Assembly: GCA_965153355.1 (NCBI GenBank)
Contig: OZ231127.1
Location: 10,292,001-10,356,000, forward strand
DNA length: 64,000 nucleotides
Source: Flaccisagitta enflata
Taxonomy: Eukaryota; Chaetognatha; Sagittoidea; Aphragmophora
Direction: 5' to 3'
The position numbers were made by a program, and so were the translations under genes. This document shows, piece by piece, positions 43,751 through 53,935 of this stretch; the stretch's first letter is position 1; every line of letters begins with the position of its first letter. The notes beneath the pieces were generated by a model. The model was not told the DNA's origin, did no database searches, and worked only from the letters and a program-made list of their open reading frames with translations.

Positions 43751-46700
43751 ATGGCAAAAACTGAAGCGGAATTGGCCCAAGAGAAGGCGACATTCGAAGA
43801 GACAATTAGAAAGTTCCCCGACTTTAACTCACTCATTCAAGCGGCGGAGGCCGGCGCCCTGGGATCATCTGGATCGCTAGCTTCCGTCCGAACAGCAGAT
43901 TTCACGGAAAACGACGAGAGCTCACGCGACGCCAAATCAGCCGCCGAATTATTAGGGGTGATGGCGCGTTTCTTCGCCATCAAACACGACGACGTCCTCC
44001 AAACTTATGGAGGAAAGAACGATGCGGACGCAGAAGACGCCTTCATCAACATAGACGATATGAGAGCAGAACTCGTCGACAAACTATGGGAATACCACGA
44101 GGCCGTCACGACCCGCTGGTTCCCCGGCGAATCGACAAGGGAAAAGCGTCACCGGCGAACGGCAGGTAGCCGCATAACGAACATCACAAAAAAATTCATC
44201 ATGTCCCGCCAAGCCATTTTGGCGGAAAATAATAAAGGAGAGCCGTTATTCGCCGTTACACCACCTTCACAATCGGACTTTTCAAACGCATTACGGCGAA
44301 TCTCACAACGCGCTTCGGGTATCGCAAAAGGGATCATTTCCGGCGTCATGTCACCCGGAAAAAGCAGAGACGCAAAAATGGAGGCAGCGGCAAAAATAGT
44401 GACGGACAAAACGAAGAGAAAACACAGTTCAAGAAAAAACAGCAATAAAATTTCCCCGGCGGCCGACTCAGGAAAACGTGAGGCGGCTGCTGAGGCGAAA
44501 AGCGACGCCGAAATAGTCACGACAGAGACAGAAGTTGGCCAATCAACAAAAACACGAGACGACGCCAACACGCCAAACCAAGGCGACCAAAACAATAAAA
44601 ACGATGAAGAGGAAGAAGACAATGAGACAGACGACGAGAGTGAGAAAGAAAGGCGTAGAGACGGCAAGGAGAAGGCAGCAGAGTGGATTGAACATCAACA
44701 ACAACATCAAAAACAACAACAACATCAAAAACAACAACAACATCAACAACAACATCAACCACAACAACAACATCAACCACAACAACATCAACAACAACAT
44801 CAACCACAACAACAACATCAACCACAACAAAAACAACATCAAAAACAACAACAACAACAACAATCACATCAGGTTGATGGTAACGGAGACTACAACGAAG
44901 TGGTCGAACATATCATCAACACTAGCGAATCACACGCCATAGCAATGGAAAAGGACAATCAGTATTATGAAATGGTCCAAAAGGAAGAAAGAGCAGAAAA
45001 CGAGAGACTACGAGAGGAGCTGAAAAATCTAGAGGCAATAAATGCAATGGCCCGCACAAAACAAATCAGAAAAGAGGAGCAAAAACAAAATCAAACGCAA
45101 CGTGCATTAAAGATAAACAAGAGACAATTGCAAGCTCAGAAACGCCAAGCAGAACTTATCCAAGACGTCAATTCCATACAAGCAGACAGTCAAGCGATGG
45201 CGCAAAAAATAGAGCAAATGAGGAAGGAAATGATCGAGAGGAGAACAGCGGTAGAGGACGACGACGTCCTCATCGACGAAGTCTTCTCATCCACAGCCAA
45301 CGGAGAAAACCCCCTCATCGGCGCCGCCGACGCATCTCGCATCAGCAGCACAACCGGAAGTGCAAAGAAGAAACGCCGCACCCACAAGAAAAGCCCTAAC
45401 GCCGCGAGATACCCCCCCCCCAACCTACCACCAATGGGGGACAATTTTCCAAAAGACACCAGAAGAGTAGGCATGGTATACAAACCCATTCCCATTCACA
45501 AAAAAGTAGACAATGCCGAGGTGGTTGACCAATTCTCTGCCACCGGAGCCACAGTCGAAAAGCACACCACTCCAACCCCAATCCACCCAACTCCATCCAC
45601 AACACACACGGCGCCAACATCGACGCATCCGGCGCCAATCACGACGCATACGGCGCCAATCTCGACAACCCCGGCGCCATCCGAAACAGACTTCTCAAGA
45701 CTCATCCACTCCCTCGAAATCGACGCCGTCAGAAGAAACGTCGTTGTGGTGCGCCCAAAAGAGCCTTTTCAAAAATACGACCCGAAGAGGAAGGGGCAGT
45801 ACAACACCATCATGAACGCCTTCGATTCAGCCTTCGGCTTCATTGAAGGAATATCTGGCAACGAGAAAATAACAGAGTTGGCGGGCCATTGGTTCGCCGG
45901 AGCTGCAAGAAAAGCCATTAACGCAGCGAAGCCCACAGCAAATGACCCACACGGACACGTCGCGTACGCCAAAGTAAGGACGCACTTGGACGCGATCTAC
46001 GGTCAAACCGTGGATTCAGCAGCCGAGGCGCTCGCCACCCTTAAAGAAGGTGGAGTGGCGTCAAAAAATAACCTCACAGCATACCAAGACCTCTATATGA
46101 ACCTGTTAGAAGCAGAGAGCGCAGCAATGGCAACAGGCTCCATGCAACTGCTCAACAGAAAGACCAGCATATTGGAGATCATGAACGCAAGAATCCCGGA
46201 CTATGTGGAGAGGTTTTTCGAAGAATATCAGCAAGGAGATGGATACCAAAAACTACTCGACTTTGTCCAAAAACGCATCGACGTCCTCAGAGACACCCAA
46301 TTACCAACACAAAAAACACAAGTCATTAAAATCCACGCGACAGAGGCCCGAGAAGTAGAAAACAAAAGTCAACAGTATGGCCCAAAAACATACGCCCAAG
46401 GCCTCAGAGAATCCCCAAAAAAGGAAGAGAAAAAAGAGAGGTGCTCATATTGCCAAGGTCTCCACCATACCACCCTATGTAACCGTCTGTTCATCCTCTC
46501 ACTCCCAGAAAGAGTAGAAATTGCAAATAAGGCGCGCATGTGTTTCCACTGCGCAGAGACTACACACAACGCGAAAGATTGCCCAAATAAAAAAGATATT
46601 TCGTGCTCAATCTGCGGCAAAAAAGGACATATCTCCCTCTTCCATGGAAGAAATCTACTCAACAACAACAACAACCCATCAGACCGCCCAAGACAAAACA

Positions 46701-46822
46701 CCAGAGAAAACAACATCAAGATTACCAACCCCCCGACAAAAGCACTTATGGACATTCCCACATCCAGAGGCACAACCGCCGGAAAGAGCGACGACGACGA
46801 CGCCGAGACCCCCACCATCTGA
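43751..46822 (+). CDS. BEL/Pao retroelement Gag
   Basis: 1023 codons from ATG 43751, in a strong context (CACCATGG). The N-terminal region has AKTEAELAQEKATFEETIRK. It is followed by charged sequence, a His/Gln-rich run at about residues 315-375 (44693-44870), and a likely coiled coil at about 405-500 (ENERLREELKNLEAINAMAR). A Pro/Thr/His-rich linker precedes a capsid-like region at about 650-840 (SLEIDAVRRNVVVVRPKEPF, WFAGAARKAINAAKP). Three Cys-rich knuckles lie at about 898-965: CSYCQGLHHTTLC, CFHCAETTHNAKDC and CSICGKKGHISLFH, the usual BEL/Pao arrangement. It ends in a UGA that is in frame with pol, immediately followed by CUAG. Function by family: assembly of virus-like particles and RNA binding. 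Confidence 0.88.
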   Translation: MAKTEAELAQEKATFEETIRKFPDFNSLIQAAEAGALGSSGSLASVRTADFTENDESSRDAKSAAELLGVMARFFAIKHDDVLQTYGGKNDADAEDAFINIDDMRAELVDKLWEYHEAVTTRWFPGESTREKRHRRTAGSRITNITKKFIMSRQAILAENNKGEPLFAVTPPSQSDFSNALRRISQRASGIAKGIISGVMSPGKSRDAKMEAAAKIVTDKTKRKHSSRKNSNKISPAADSGKREAAAEAKSDAEIVTTETEVGQSTKTRDDANTPNQGDQNNKNDEEEEDNETDDESEKERRRDGKEKAAEWIEHQQQHQKQQQHQKQQQHQQQHQPQQQHQPQQHQQQHQPQQQHQPQQKQHQKQQQQQQSHQVDGNGDYNEVVEHIINTSESHAIAMEKDNQYYEMVQKEERAENERLREELKNLEAINAMARTKQIRKEEQKQNQTQRALKINKRQLQAQKRQAELIQDVNSIQADSQAMAQKIEQMRKEMIERRTAVEDDDVLIDEVFSSTANGENPLIGAADASRISSTTGSAKKKRRTHKKSPNAARYPPPNLPPMGDNFPKDTRRVGMVYKPIPIHKKVDNAEVVDQFSATGATVEKHTTPTPIHPTPSTTHTAPTSTHPAPITTHTAPISTTPAPSETDFSRLIHSLEIDAVRRNVVVVRPKEPFQKYDPKRKGQYNTIMNAFDSAFGFIEGISGNEKITELAGHWFAGAARKAINAAKPTANDPHGHVAYAKVRTHLDAIYGQTVDSAAEALATLKEGGVASKNNLTAYQDLYMNLLEAESAAMATGSMQLLNRKTSILEIMNARIPDYVERFFEEYQQGDGYQKLLDFVQKRIDVLRDTQLPTQKTQVIKIHATEAREVENKSQQYGPKTYAQGLRESPKKEEKKERCSYCQGLHHTTLCNRLFILSLPERVEIANKARMCFHCAETTHNAKDCPNKKDISCSICGKKGHISLFHGRNLLNNNNNPSDRPRQNTRENNIKITNPPTKALMDIPTSRGTTAGKSDDDDAETPTI
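44693..44872 (+). repeat. CAACAACATCAA array within gag
   Basis: Trinucleotide-based CAA/CAT/CCA/AAA repeat coding for His/Gln/Lys/Pro. The opposite-strand poly-Leu and poly-Val frames are artefacts. Confidence 0.85.
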
Positions 46823-46843
46823 CTAGGCGCCACCGGCGTGGAA
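46814..46843 (+). promoter_or_regulatory. Candidate translational readthrough site between gag and pol
   Basis: ACC ATC TGA CTA GGC GCC in the gag frame. UGA CUAG is the best-known efficient stop-codon readthrough context in animals. Pol continues in exactly the same frame with no further stop until 48584. A small stem CGCC-ACC-GGCG lies 7 bases after the stop. Confidence 0.65.
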
Positions 46844-48586
46844 AACTTCATCGCGCCGGACGACGATGTGATCCGTCCGATAGTCCTCGTGCGGATTCGC
46901 AATGTCGACACCAACGCCTCGGAGTTAGTCTTCGCCATGTTAGATACGTGCGCCGATAAGGACGTGATCTCGGAGAATGTAGTAAAACGCCTCAACCTCC
47001 CCAATGTTACAAAAACCATGACAGTCCAAACTGTAGACACTAAAATGACGCAAAAAAGACGACTCGCAAATCTCCAACTCGAGTCTATACATTCACCCTA
47101 CAAAATCGACATCGAGCAAGCCCTCGTCGCAAAAGTATGGTGCAGCGAAAATGACATACCCCCCCATAAACGCAATTTATCCGCATTCACCCACCTAGAC
47201 GACGTCAAGTTCGACGAAGCCGATGTGGAAGTTGGTATGATCATCAGCGTCGCCCACGCCGACACATGGACCCAAGGACCATTTATCCGTGGCCCGAAAA
47301 AATCCCCCACCGCAATGTGGACAGAATGGGGATACACCATATTCGGAGTAGGTGGTCAACGCGATCATGCCGACGTCTCTATCAACCTCCTCGCCGTCGA
47401 CGACGCCAATGTCAAATACGACTATGAAAAAATCTTCTACCACGATTTTCCCCAAGTGACAGAAGCCGAGATGGGAGGCTCCAACGCCAATCGCAAGGCT
47501 ATTAAAATGTTACAAGAAGGGATTCGTTTTGACAAAGTTAAGCAAAAATACGTGTCCGTCCTCCCCTGGATAAAAGGCAGAAAAAATGCGGCGTCAATTC
47601 TCAATGTGCTCGATTCTGAGGGAATGGCGAAACGCAGAGTAACACAAATGATGCCCCGATTCGACAGAGACCCCGTTTATAAGGAAAGAGTCTTCAAAGA
47701 AATGGACAAGTTCCTGACGAAAGGCTTCGCCACCCCCATCCCCGACAGCGAAATGGACCCAGAAATCCCCAGGTGGTATTTGCCGATGCATGCGGTCGAC
47801 AAGTACAATAAAATCCGTATGTGTCACGACGCAAGAGCGAACGTCAACGGCATATGTTTAAACGACCTCCTCTTGGGCGGACCCAATCTCATCAACCCCC
47901 TCACCGACATTCTCGTCAAATTCCGTGAAAACCCCATCGCCTTCATGACGGATATCTGTGGATTCTTCCACAATATCCTCGTCGACGAAAAGGATCGTGA
48001 AGTCTTCAGGTATCTGTGGTTCTCCGATTCTGAAATGTCACAAATCTGGCGCTATCAATTCTTCTCCCACATCTTTGGCCCCGGCTCATCCTCCATCGTC
48101 ACCAGTTTTGTTCTTCGCTACCACGCCGACCAAATCAAAGATATGTTTCCAGAGAACGTATGGAAAACCATCCGTTCCAAAATCTACGTCGATGACGCAG
48201 CCGGCGGCGGACGAACCGTTGCATCCGCACTGGAGTTGAAGCAGAACTTGAAGGAGGCGATGCGTCTCGGCGGATTCCAATTGGGAAAATGGCAAAGCAA
48301 TGCGCCGGAATTAGTGGACGACGAAGAAGGCGACGCGATCAAGGCCATCTCCGACGCCACAGAAGAAAATGTCACCAAAGTCTTGGGCGTCTCTTGGGAC
48401 TCTAAAAACGACAACTTCGTGTTCCAATTTGACAAAGAAAAGATCAACCAGGCCGTAAACACCCCCCGCCAACTGGTCTCAGTCCAAGCTTCAATTTACG
48501 ATCCTCTTGGATTCCTCTCTCCCTTCTGTCTACTTGGCAGAAAACTCCTCCAACAAGCCTTCCGGCTCTCAAATAATGGTGAGTGA
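46823..48586 (+). CDS. BEL/Pao pol fragment: aspartic protease and reverse transcriptase, truncated
   Basis: In frame with gag after the UGA at 46820-46822. There is no ATG at its beginning; 46838 is GTG. The retropepsin (A17-type) region carries MLDTCADKDVISENVV near 46938; a Cys stands where the usual DTGA has Gly. WTEWGYTIFGVGG follows. The reverse transcriptase shows RWYLPMHAVDKYNKIRMC, NDLLLGGPNLINPL, DICGFFHNILVDEKDREVFR, a KIYVDDAAGG catalytic box at 48182-48211, and TPRQLVSVQASIYDPLGFLS. The frame then stops at 48584-48586, 27 codons after that motif. RNase H, integrase and the rest of a BEL/Pao Pol are missing, although the right LTR follows within 90 bases. The stop lies just inside a perfect splice-donor sequence (G/GTGAGT). 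Confidence 0.85.
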   Translation, partial: LGATGVENFIAPDDDVIRPIVLVRIRNVDTNASELVFAMLDTCADKDVISENVVKRLNLPNVTKTMTVQTVDTKMTQKRRLANLQLESIHSPYKIDIEQALVAKVWCSENDIPPHKRNLSAFTHLDDVKFDEADVEVGMIISVAHADTWTQGPFIRGPKKSPTAMWTEWGYTIFGVGGQRDHADVSINLLAVDDANVKYDYEKIFYHDFPQVTEAEMGGSNANRKAIKMLQEGIRFDKVKQKYVSVLPWIKGRKNAASILNVLDSEGMAKRRVTQMMPRFDRDPVYKERVFKEMDKFLTKGFATPIPDSEMDPEIPRWYLPMHAVDKYNKIRMCHDARANVNGICLNDLLLGGPNLINPLTDILVKFRENPIAFMTDICGFFHNILVDEKDREVFRYLWFSDSEMSQIWRYQFFSHIFGPGSSSIVTSFVLRYHADQIKDMFPENVWKTIRSKIYVDDAAGGGRTVASALELKQNLKEAMRLGGFQLGKWQSNAPELVDDEEGDAIKAISDATEENVTKVLGVSWDSKNDNFVFQFDKEKINQAVNTPRQLVSVQASIYDPLGFLSPFCLLGRKLLQQAFRLSNNGE

Positions 48587-48671
48587 GTTCGATACACCCA
48601 TTGAAGGGGAGACGAGTGTGTAAAGCACTTGTCACCCTAATTCGCTCGTTACTTTTTTCTTTTTGCAATCG

Positions 48672-48858
48672 CCCCCCCCCTCTCTTCCTTTCTCTTTACT
48701 TTTCCCATTCAGAACTTTGAGATCGCTACAATACTGGATTCGCTTTCTTTGCCCCAGATTGGATACTCAAGAAGGATCTCCTACAAACATTGGAAAAACA
48801 CTCTCTTTTAAGACTCACAGATGCTTGGAGAAACTGACACTCGTGGCAGACGCTGACA
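48672..48858 (+). repeat. 3' long terminal repeat-like copy of the BEL/Pao element
   Basis: Near-identical to 42624-42812, so the flanking pair is recent. It contains TTTACTTTTCCCATTCAG, a strong 3' splice-site-like sequence. AAGGGGAGACGAG at 48604-48616 could be the polypurine tract, but then the bases up to 48671 have no match at the left copy. Confidence 0.7.
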
Positions 48859-49257
48859 GTAACTGTGCGTTTATTGGTAAATGAAGCATTTCTCCCGATT
48901 ATCGTCGAAAAAATTGAAGAATTCTGAGAAGGGAGTGAACAATTGTGGATTGGTGTGTGAGGTGGTAGTGGAATGTAAACGGAAAAACAAACAATGAAAA
49001 GGTACAAGGCCAAGGAGTGGTCTTTACAGTTGTAATATTTGGGCTAAAGACATGGAAGGAAAGATTCGTTAAAGCCAAAGGTGCTAAAAGTAAAAAGACC
49101 CAAACGTGACTCTCCATTTACTCAGATACTGAATCCGACCAAAAAAATCGACTGACACCTTTGGTCACTGTCAACCAACGTACATTTTGGGACTGTCGCT
49201 TGCGTCAGTCGGTCAAATGGTCAGAAGCTTTTTTTGGCGTCACTCCTGCGCTTCTCA

Positions 49258-49258
<1 letters not shown>
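48859..49258. other. Right flank of the Pao element, nothing recognised
   Basis: No coding segment or repeat defined. Confidence 0.3.

Positions 49259-49259
<1 letters not shown>

Positions 49260-49333
<74 letters not shown>
49260..49333. repeat. (CT)n microsatellite
   Basis: Pure CT run. Confidence 0.97.
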
Positions 49334-49334
<1 letters not shown>

Positions 49335-49335
<1 letters not shown>

Positions 49336-49965
49336 TTTCTCCCTCTGTGGATATTGTGCCAATGTTACGGCTGGACTGCCTCCAACAATTCAACAATTTA
49401 GTTACGGCCTTTTATCCTTTAAACCGGGCCAGCAGAAATTCATGATTTGGTGGGCTAAGAAGCATAGTTTCTTCCCATCAATCATTTCGCCGATGATAAA
49501 AACTGTTCTTAGACGTCCCCTGGGACAAAGTGCCCAACATACATCCTGCATAATCAAGATTTTGATAGGTTAGGCGGACATAAGTAGTGCCAAATCAGCC
49601 CATTTACTTCGTTCACACTTGTGTCACACTTCATATCTACTATGGTAAAGACATCAAGAAATTGTCAGGCCTATCCAACTATGGGTCATTTTTGTACTTT
49701 TGCTATCCCTAGATAAGCACCAAAAATTCGATCATGATCGGTGGTCATTTACTATGGAAAAAATTCATGCATAGTAGATTTTTCTCAAATGATGATTTGC
49801 ACGATTTTCTTATACAGCAGTATGCAATAGCCAAAGAATCACATTTTAAGTATAGGATTAGAAATTTTCTTTTCAGCCCCGTTCAGTACATGCATGAACC
49901 GGGTTACATGCCAAATTTCAGACCTTCATGTCTATTCTAGCCTCAGAACTTGATTTTTTTGTGGT
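49335..49965. other. Nothing recognised
   Basis: A short inverted match (AACTATGGGTC / CATTTACTATGG words) is too weak to call. No gene. Confidence 0.3.
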
Positions 49966-49966
49966 A

Positions 49967-50191
49967 GTGTCCGATCACGTTAACACCCTGTCACGATCAT
50001 GTCACGCTGTATATCATAGTGATGAGCATAGTTTTGTTGATACTCGAGTTGATTTTTTCAACATGATGTGAAAGAGCCTCAAATTTCATACCATATAGCC
50101 AAAATTTCAAGTTAATTGCCTCAGTCGTTAGGGGTAAATGCTTATCTTTCTGTACCGATGTCAATACTGATGTTAACGTGATCGGACATTT
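49967..50191. mobile_element. Small element with 17-18 bp terminal inverted repeats
   Basis: GTCCGATCACGTTAACA at 49968-49984 is matched by TGTTAACGTGATCGGACA near 50172-50189. The 190-bp interior is non-coding. No target-site duplication was evident. Confidence 0.5.
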
Positions 50192-50304
50192 CCTTAAGGG
50201 TAGAGAAAAAACTCACATGATTCATGAGTCATGAATCGAGACGTATATAGACAATCTTCAGCGCGCACTGGCCTTCGCCAGTAAGGGAAATGTGAACTAA
50301 TGCG

Positions 50305-50403
50305 TACATCGAAACTTTCTTTTTCTTTCTTCTGTTCTTTCTTTCTCCTGTTCTTCCTTTCTTCCTTTCTTCCTTTCTTCCTTTCTTCCTTTCTTCGCTT
50401 CTT
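50305..50403. repeat. TTCTTTCTTCCT pyrimidine repeat
   Basis: TTTCTTCC tetra/octanucleotide units; opposite-strand Lys/Arg/Glu frames are artefacts. Confidence 0.85.
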
Positions 50404-50970
50404 GGGCGCGGCCGAGGGTGACCTATGTTCCACATAGAAATGATTTTACTCAGGTTCCATCGTCCCCCTCCCCAAGCCACAAATAAAGCCTCTCAGACCT
50501 GAGTCAGGCCTTTTCGACTCCAAGTCAGACCTTTCTGACCCCTACAAATCAGGCTTCTCAGACCTCAAATCAGGCTTCTCAGACCTCAAATCAGGCCTCC
50601 CAGACATAAATTAGGCTTCTCAGACCTCAAATCAGGCCTCCCAGACCACAGATCAGGCTGCTCAGACCCAAAAATAGGCCTTTCAGATCCAAATCAGGCC
50701 TCAGACCCCATGTCAGGCACCAGACCCCAAATTAAACCCTCAGACTCCAAATAAGACGCACCAGACCCCAAATCAAGCCTCTCAGACACCAAACCACACC
50801 TCTCCCACCCTAATAATCAGATCTCTCAGCCCTCCAAACCAGCTTCTCAAACGGGAGAAATTGTTCTATGTGGAATCATAGGTGTAGGCTCCTCCGGGCC
50901 GCTGCCCTGTAATCTGCGTTCAGCTGCTTACTCAAGGGCATCAGGTACCGCTGACCATGTAACGCTTGCG
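50402..50970 (+). mobile_element. Family-c element with 21-bp minisatellite
   Basis: Left end TTGGGCGCGGCCGAGGGTGA and CTATGTTCCACATAGAAAT. The right end at 50861-50910 is its inverse (TTGTTCTATGTGGAATCATA, CCTCCGGGCCGCTGCCCTG). Between them are about 16 units of TTCTCAGACCTCAAATCAGGC (21 bp). The tail GGGCATCAGGTACCGCTGAC, CATGTAACGC is shared with other copies. Confidence 0.72.
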
Positions 50971-50999
50971 GCTATTACTCTTTCTTTCGATCATGGCTC

Positions 51000-51145
51000 G
51001 CTTTTCATTCTTCCTTTCTTTCTCTCTTCCTTTCCTTTCTTCCTTTCGTTCTTCCTTTCTTCCTTCCTTTCTGCCTTTCTTCCTTTCTTCCTTTCTTTCT
51101 TTCTTTCTTTCTCTCTCTCTTTCTTTCTTGCTTTCTTTCTTGAAT
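51000..51145. repeat. CTTT/CTTC pyrimidine repeat
   Basis: TTTCTTCC and CTTT units. Confidence 0.9.
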
Positions 51146-51194
51146 CAGGCTTAGATTTTTTAGAGTATCCAGTGCCGCGGTTACTCGGAATTTC

Positions 51195-51357
51195 TCGGAA
51201 AAACAAATTGAAGAAGAAAACGAAAAAGAAAATGAAAGAGGAAGAAGAAGAAAAGAGAGGAAGAAGAAAGAAAGAAGAAAGAAAAGAAGAAGAAGAAGAA
51301 GAAGAAGAAGAAGAAGAAGAAGAAAGAAGAAGAAGAAAGATGGAAGAAAAAGAAGTA

Positions 51358-51409
<52 letters not shown>

Positions 51410-51490
51410 TCAAGATAGACTTGTATAGAATAGGGAAGAAGAAGAAGAAGAAGTAGAAGTAGAAGAAGAAGATATAAGAAGAAGAAGAAC
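51195..51490. repeat. (GAA)n and (GAT)n arrays
   Basis: GAA/GAAA to 51350, a pure (GAT)18 at about 51356-51408, then GAA again. Confidence 0.95.
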
Positions 51491-51777
51491 ATGAGGAAGG
51501 TAATGAAACACAGATGATGACGACTGTCAAACCATGGAGATGATAACAGTGAAAAAACGAAGATGATAACTATGACAAAAGGTGACAATGATGACGACAA
51601 CAAAAATGATGATGATGATAATAAAAAAAAACGGAGATGAAGATGGTGAAAAAGAAAATGATAACGAAATCAATGTAGTTTAAGTAAAAACAAGTCCAAA
51701 ATTCGACCTTTCGATGTGCAAGCAGATCCATTTCCTGCATGTAATGATCACACAATTTCTCCCAACTTTCCTTCTCA

Positions 51778-51881
<104 letters not shown>

Positions 51882-51959
51882 GTCCTCTCCTCGAAAAACT
51901 GACCATTTCGACCCAACTCGAAAATCCTGCCTAAAAACCGATTCGAAACAAAGTCGAAA

Positions 51960-52004
51960 CACACAGACACACACACACACACACACACATCACACACACA
52001 CACA

Positions 52005-52049
<45 letters not shown>
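51960..52049. repeat. (CA)n microsatellite
   Basis: CA run with two single interruptions. Confidence 0.96.
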
Positions 52050-52635
52050 TTGGCAGCTGCTCCCCACCCCTAGGTAACAGAGGTAGCCAGAGACTAACTT
52101 CAGCAGCAGCCTCTGCGTTTGTAGAAATTGTCAGTCAAATCAACTTTACGTCATATGAGCCAATAGATTTTTAGAGACCTCAGTAGAATTTTCAGATATT
52201 TTCATGACTGACAAACAAACCATTAGACCGATTGATAAACCAACGGACACATAAACGACCAACTCACCCAGTTAAAGAGCACCTAATATCAAAAGCAAAA
52301 AAGAAATTCAATTCTATGATTGCGTGTGACTGGGTAAGGAGATGGAATAAGGAGCTGTTTGTCTCAGGGACATGATACAAAAATTGTCCGGGGAAATCAC
52401 AAAAGCTCAAAATAGTGAGATCAACTGACTGAAAAGCAAAAAGAATGAGATTGACTGCTGCTCCCTTTTCTTGTTTTTGAGCAGCGGCCCCGGAGGATTT
52501 TCTTACGTCCCCCCCTCTCCACCCTAAATTGAGTGCGAATTACAATTGATTTCATTCGCAAGCGGAACTTTCGTTTAAGAAAAAATCCATGTTACAGCTT
52601 TTGATTATCTATGAATGAACGTCTTTCATGAATGA
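52050..52635. other. Nothing firmly recognised; family-c start at 52476
   Basis: 52471-52520 reads TTTTTGAGCAGCGGCCCCGG and TCTTACGTCC, matching the family-c 5' end. This may be the left border of the element whose minisatellite lies at 53040-53460. Confidence 0.45.
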
Positions 52636-52648
52636 ACGTTTTTCAAGA

Positions 52649-52703
52649 ATGAATGAATGAATGAATGAATGTTTGAACAAATGAATGAATGAATGAATGA
52701 ATT
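52649..52703. repeat. (GAAT)n microsatellite
   Basis: GAAT units in two blocks. Confidence 0.9.
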
Positions 52704-53037
52704 AAATATTGTATAAATGAATGAGGATCGATCGATCATGATCTCATGCACAACCAACCAACCAACGCACTGGAGATGTCTTATAGAGGCGCAATTGAAA
52801 TCACTAGTCAAGGATGAGAACATCGCCCTCTGTTTTAGCAATAGAATGGACACAATAGAATGGACTAGCTGTGCTATAGCAAGGAATGACGAAGCCGCTT
52901 GAAAGACAATCTAGCCTTAAAAGCTTGATGAAGAAACAAGCGATATATCCGTTCCTAAGGCCCTAAAAGAAAATTCTGGAGAAAAGGCAAAAAATGATTG
53001 TAGATCATTGTAATACCACTTATGAAAAGAATAATAT

Positions 53038-53580
53038 CAGGGTGTCTCAGAACCCAAACCATGCCTCTCAGACCCCAAATTGGGCCTCCAAGACCTCAAA
53101 TCAAGCCTCTCAGATCCCAAATCAGGTCTCTCAGCACACAATTGAGGTCTCTCAGACCCCAAATCAGGCCTCTCAGACCCCTAATCAGGCCTCTCAGATC
53201 CCAAATCAGGTCTCTCAGCACACAATTCAGACCTCTCAGAACCCAAATCAGACCTCTCAGACCCCTAATCAGGCCTCTCAGACCCAAATTCAGACCCCAA
53301 ATTCAGGCCCCAAATACAGGACCCAAATTCAGACCCCAATTCAGGCCTCTCACACCCGACATAGGCCTCCCAAACCCTAAATCAGGCCTCTCAGGCCCGA
53401 CAAACCTATCAGGCCCTAATTCTGGCCTCCTAGACCTCAAATCAAGCCTTTCAGATCCCAGAAAATTGTCCTGTGTGGAATCATAGGTCATCTGTCTCTC
53501 CGAGGCCGCTGCCCCTCTCACTATCACATATAGACTAACTTAGGGGCATCGGGTACCGCTGACCATGTAACGCTTTTGCG
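53038..53580 (+). mobile_element. Family-c minisatellite and 3' end
   Basis: About 20 units of TCTCAGACCCCAAATCAGGCC (21 bp) to 53460, reading SQTPNQA repeats in one frame. Then GTCCTGTGTGGAATCATAGG, CGAGGCCGCTGCCCC and GGGCATCGGGTACCGCTGAC, CATGTAACGC. The left border may be at 52476. Confidence 0.7.
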
Positions 53581-53619
53581 ACTGTTATTCATTGCTTATT
53601 TGTTACTTTTCTTTCCTCT

Positions 53620-53843
53620 TCCTCTTCTTCCCCTTCTTTTTCCTCTTCTTCCCCTTCTTTTTCCTCTTCTCCACTTCTTTTTCCTCTTCTTCCCCTTCTT
53701 TTTCCTCTCCTCTTCCATCTTCTTCTTCTTCTTCTTCTTCTTCTTCTTCTTCTTCTTCTTCTTCTTCTTCTTCTTCTTCTTCTTCTTCTTTATTATAAAT
53801 TACGTTCGACTGTATCTTTATGCATTCCTTATCAATAACTAAC

Positions 53844-53885
<42 letters not shown>

Positions 53886-53935
53886 TTTTCTTCTTCTTCT
53901 TCTTCTTCTTCTTCTTCTTCTTCTTCATCTTTTTT
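53620..53935. repeat. CTTCTTCCCCTTCTTTTTCC units and (TTC)n arrays
   Basis: An 18-24 bp pyrimidine unit repeated four times (53625-53705), then (TTC)n at about 53718-53792 and 53848-53925. Confidence 0.94.

Noticed and set aside
44517-44867. Minus-strand Val/Asp- and Leu-rich frames inside gag
   Set aside because: Antisense of the CAACAT array; gag on the plus strand is well supported.
46369-47040. 223-codon minus-strand frame across the gag-pol junction
   Set aside because: No domain; opposite the zinc knuckles and protease.
52994-53486. Frames with SQTPNQA heptad-like repeats
   Set aside because: Translation of a 21-bp minisatellite inside a family-c element; 21 is a multiple of three, so frames stay open by construction.
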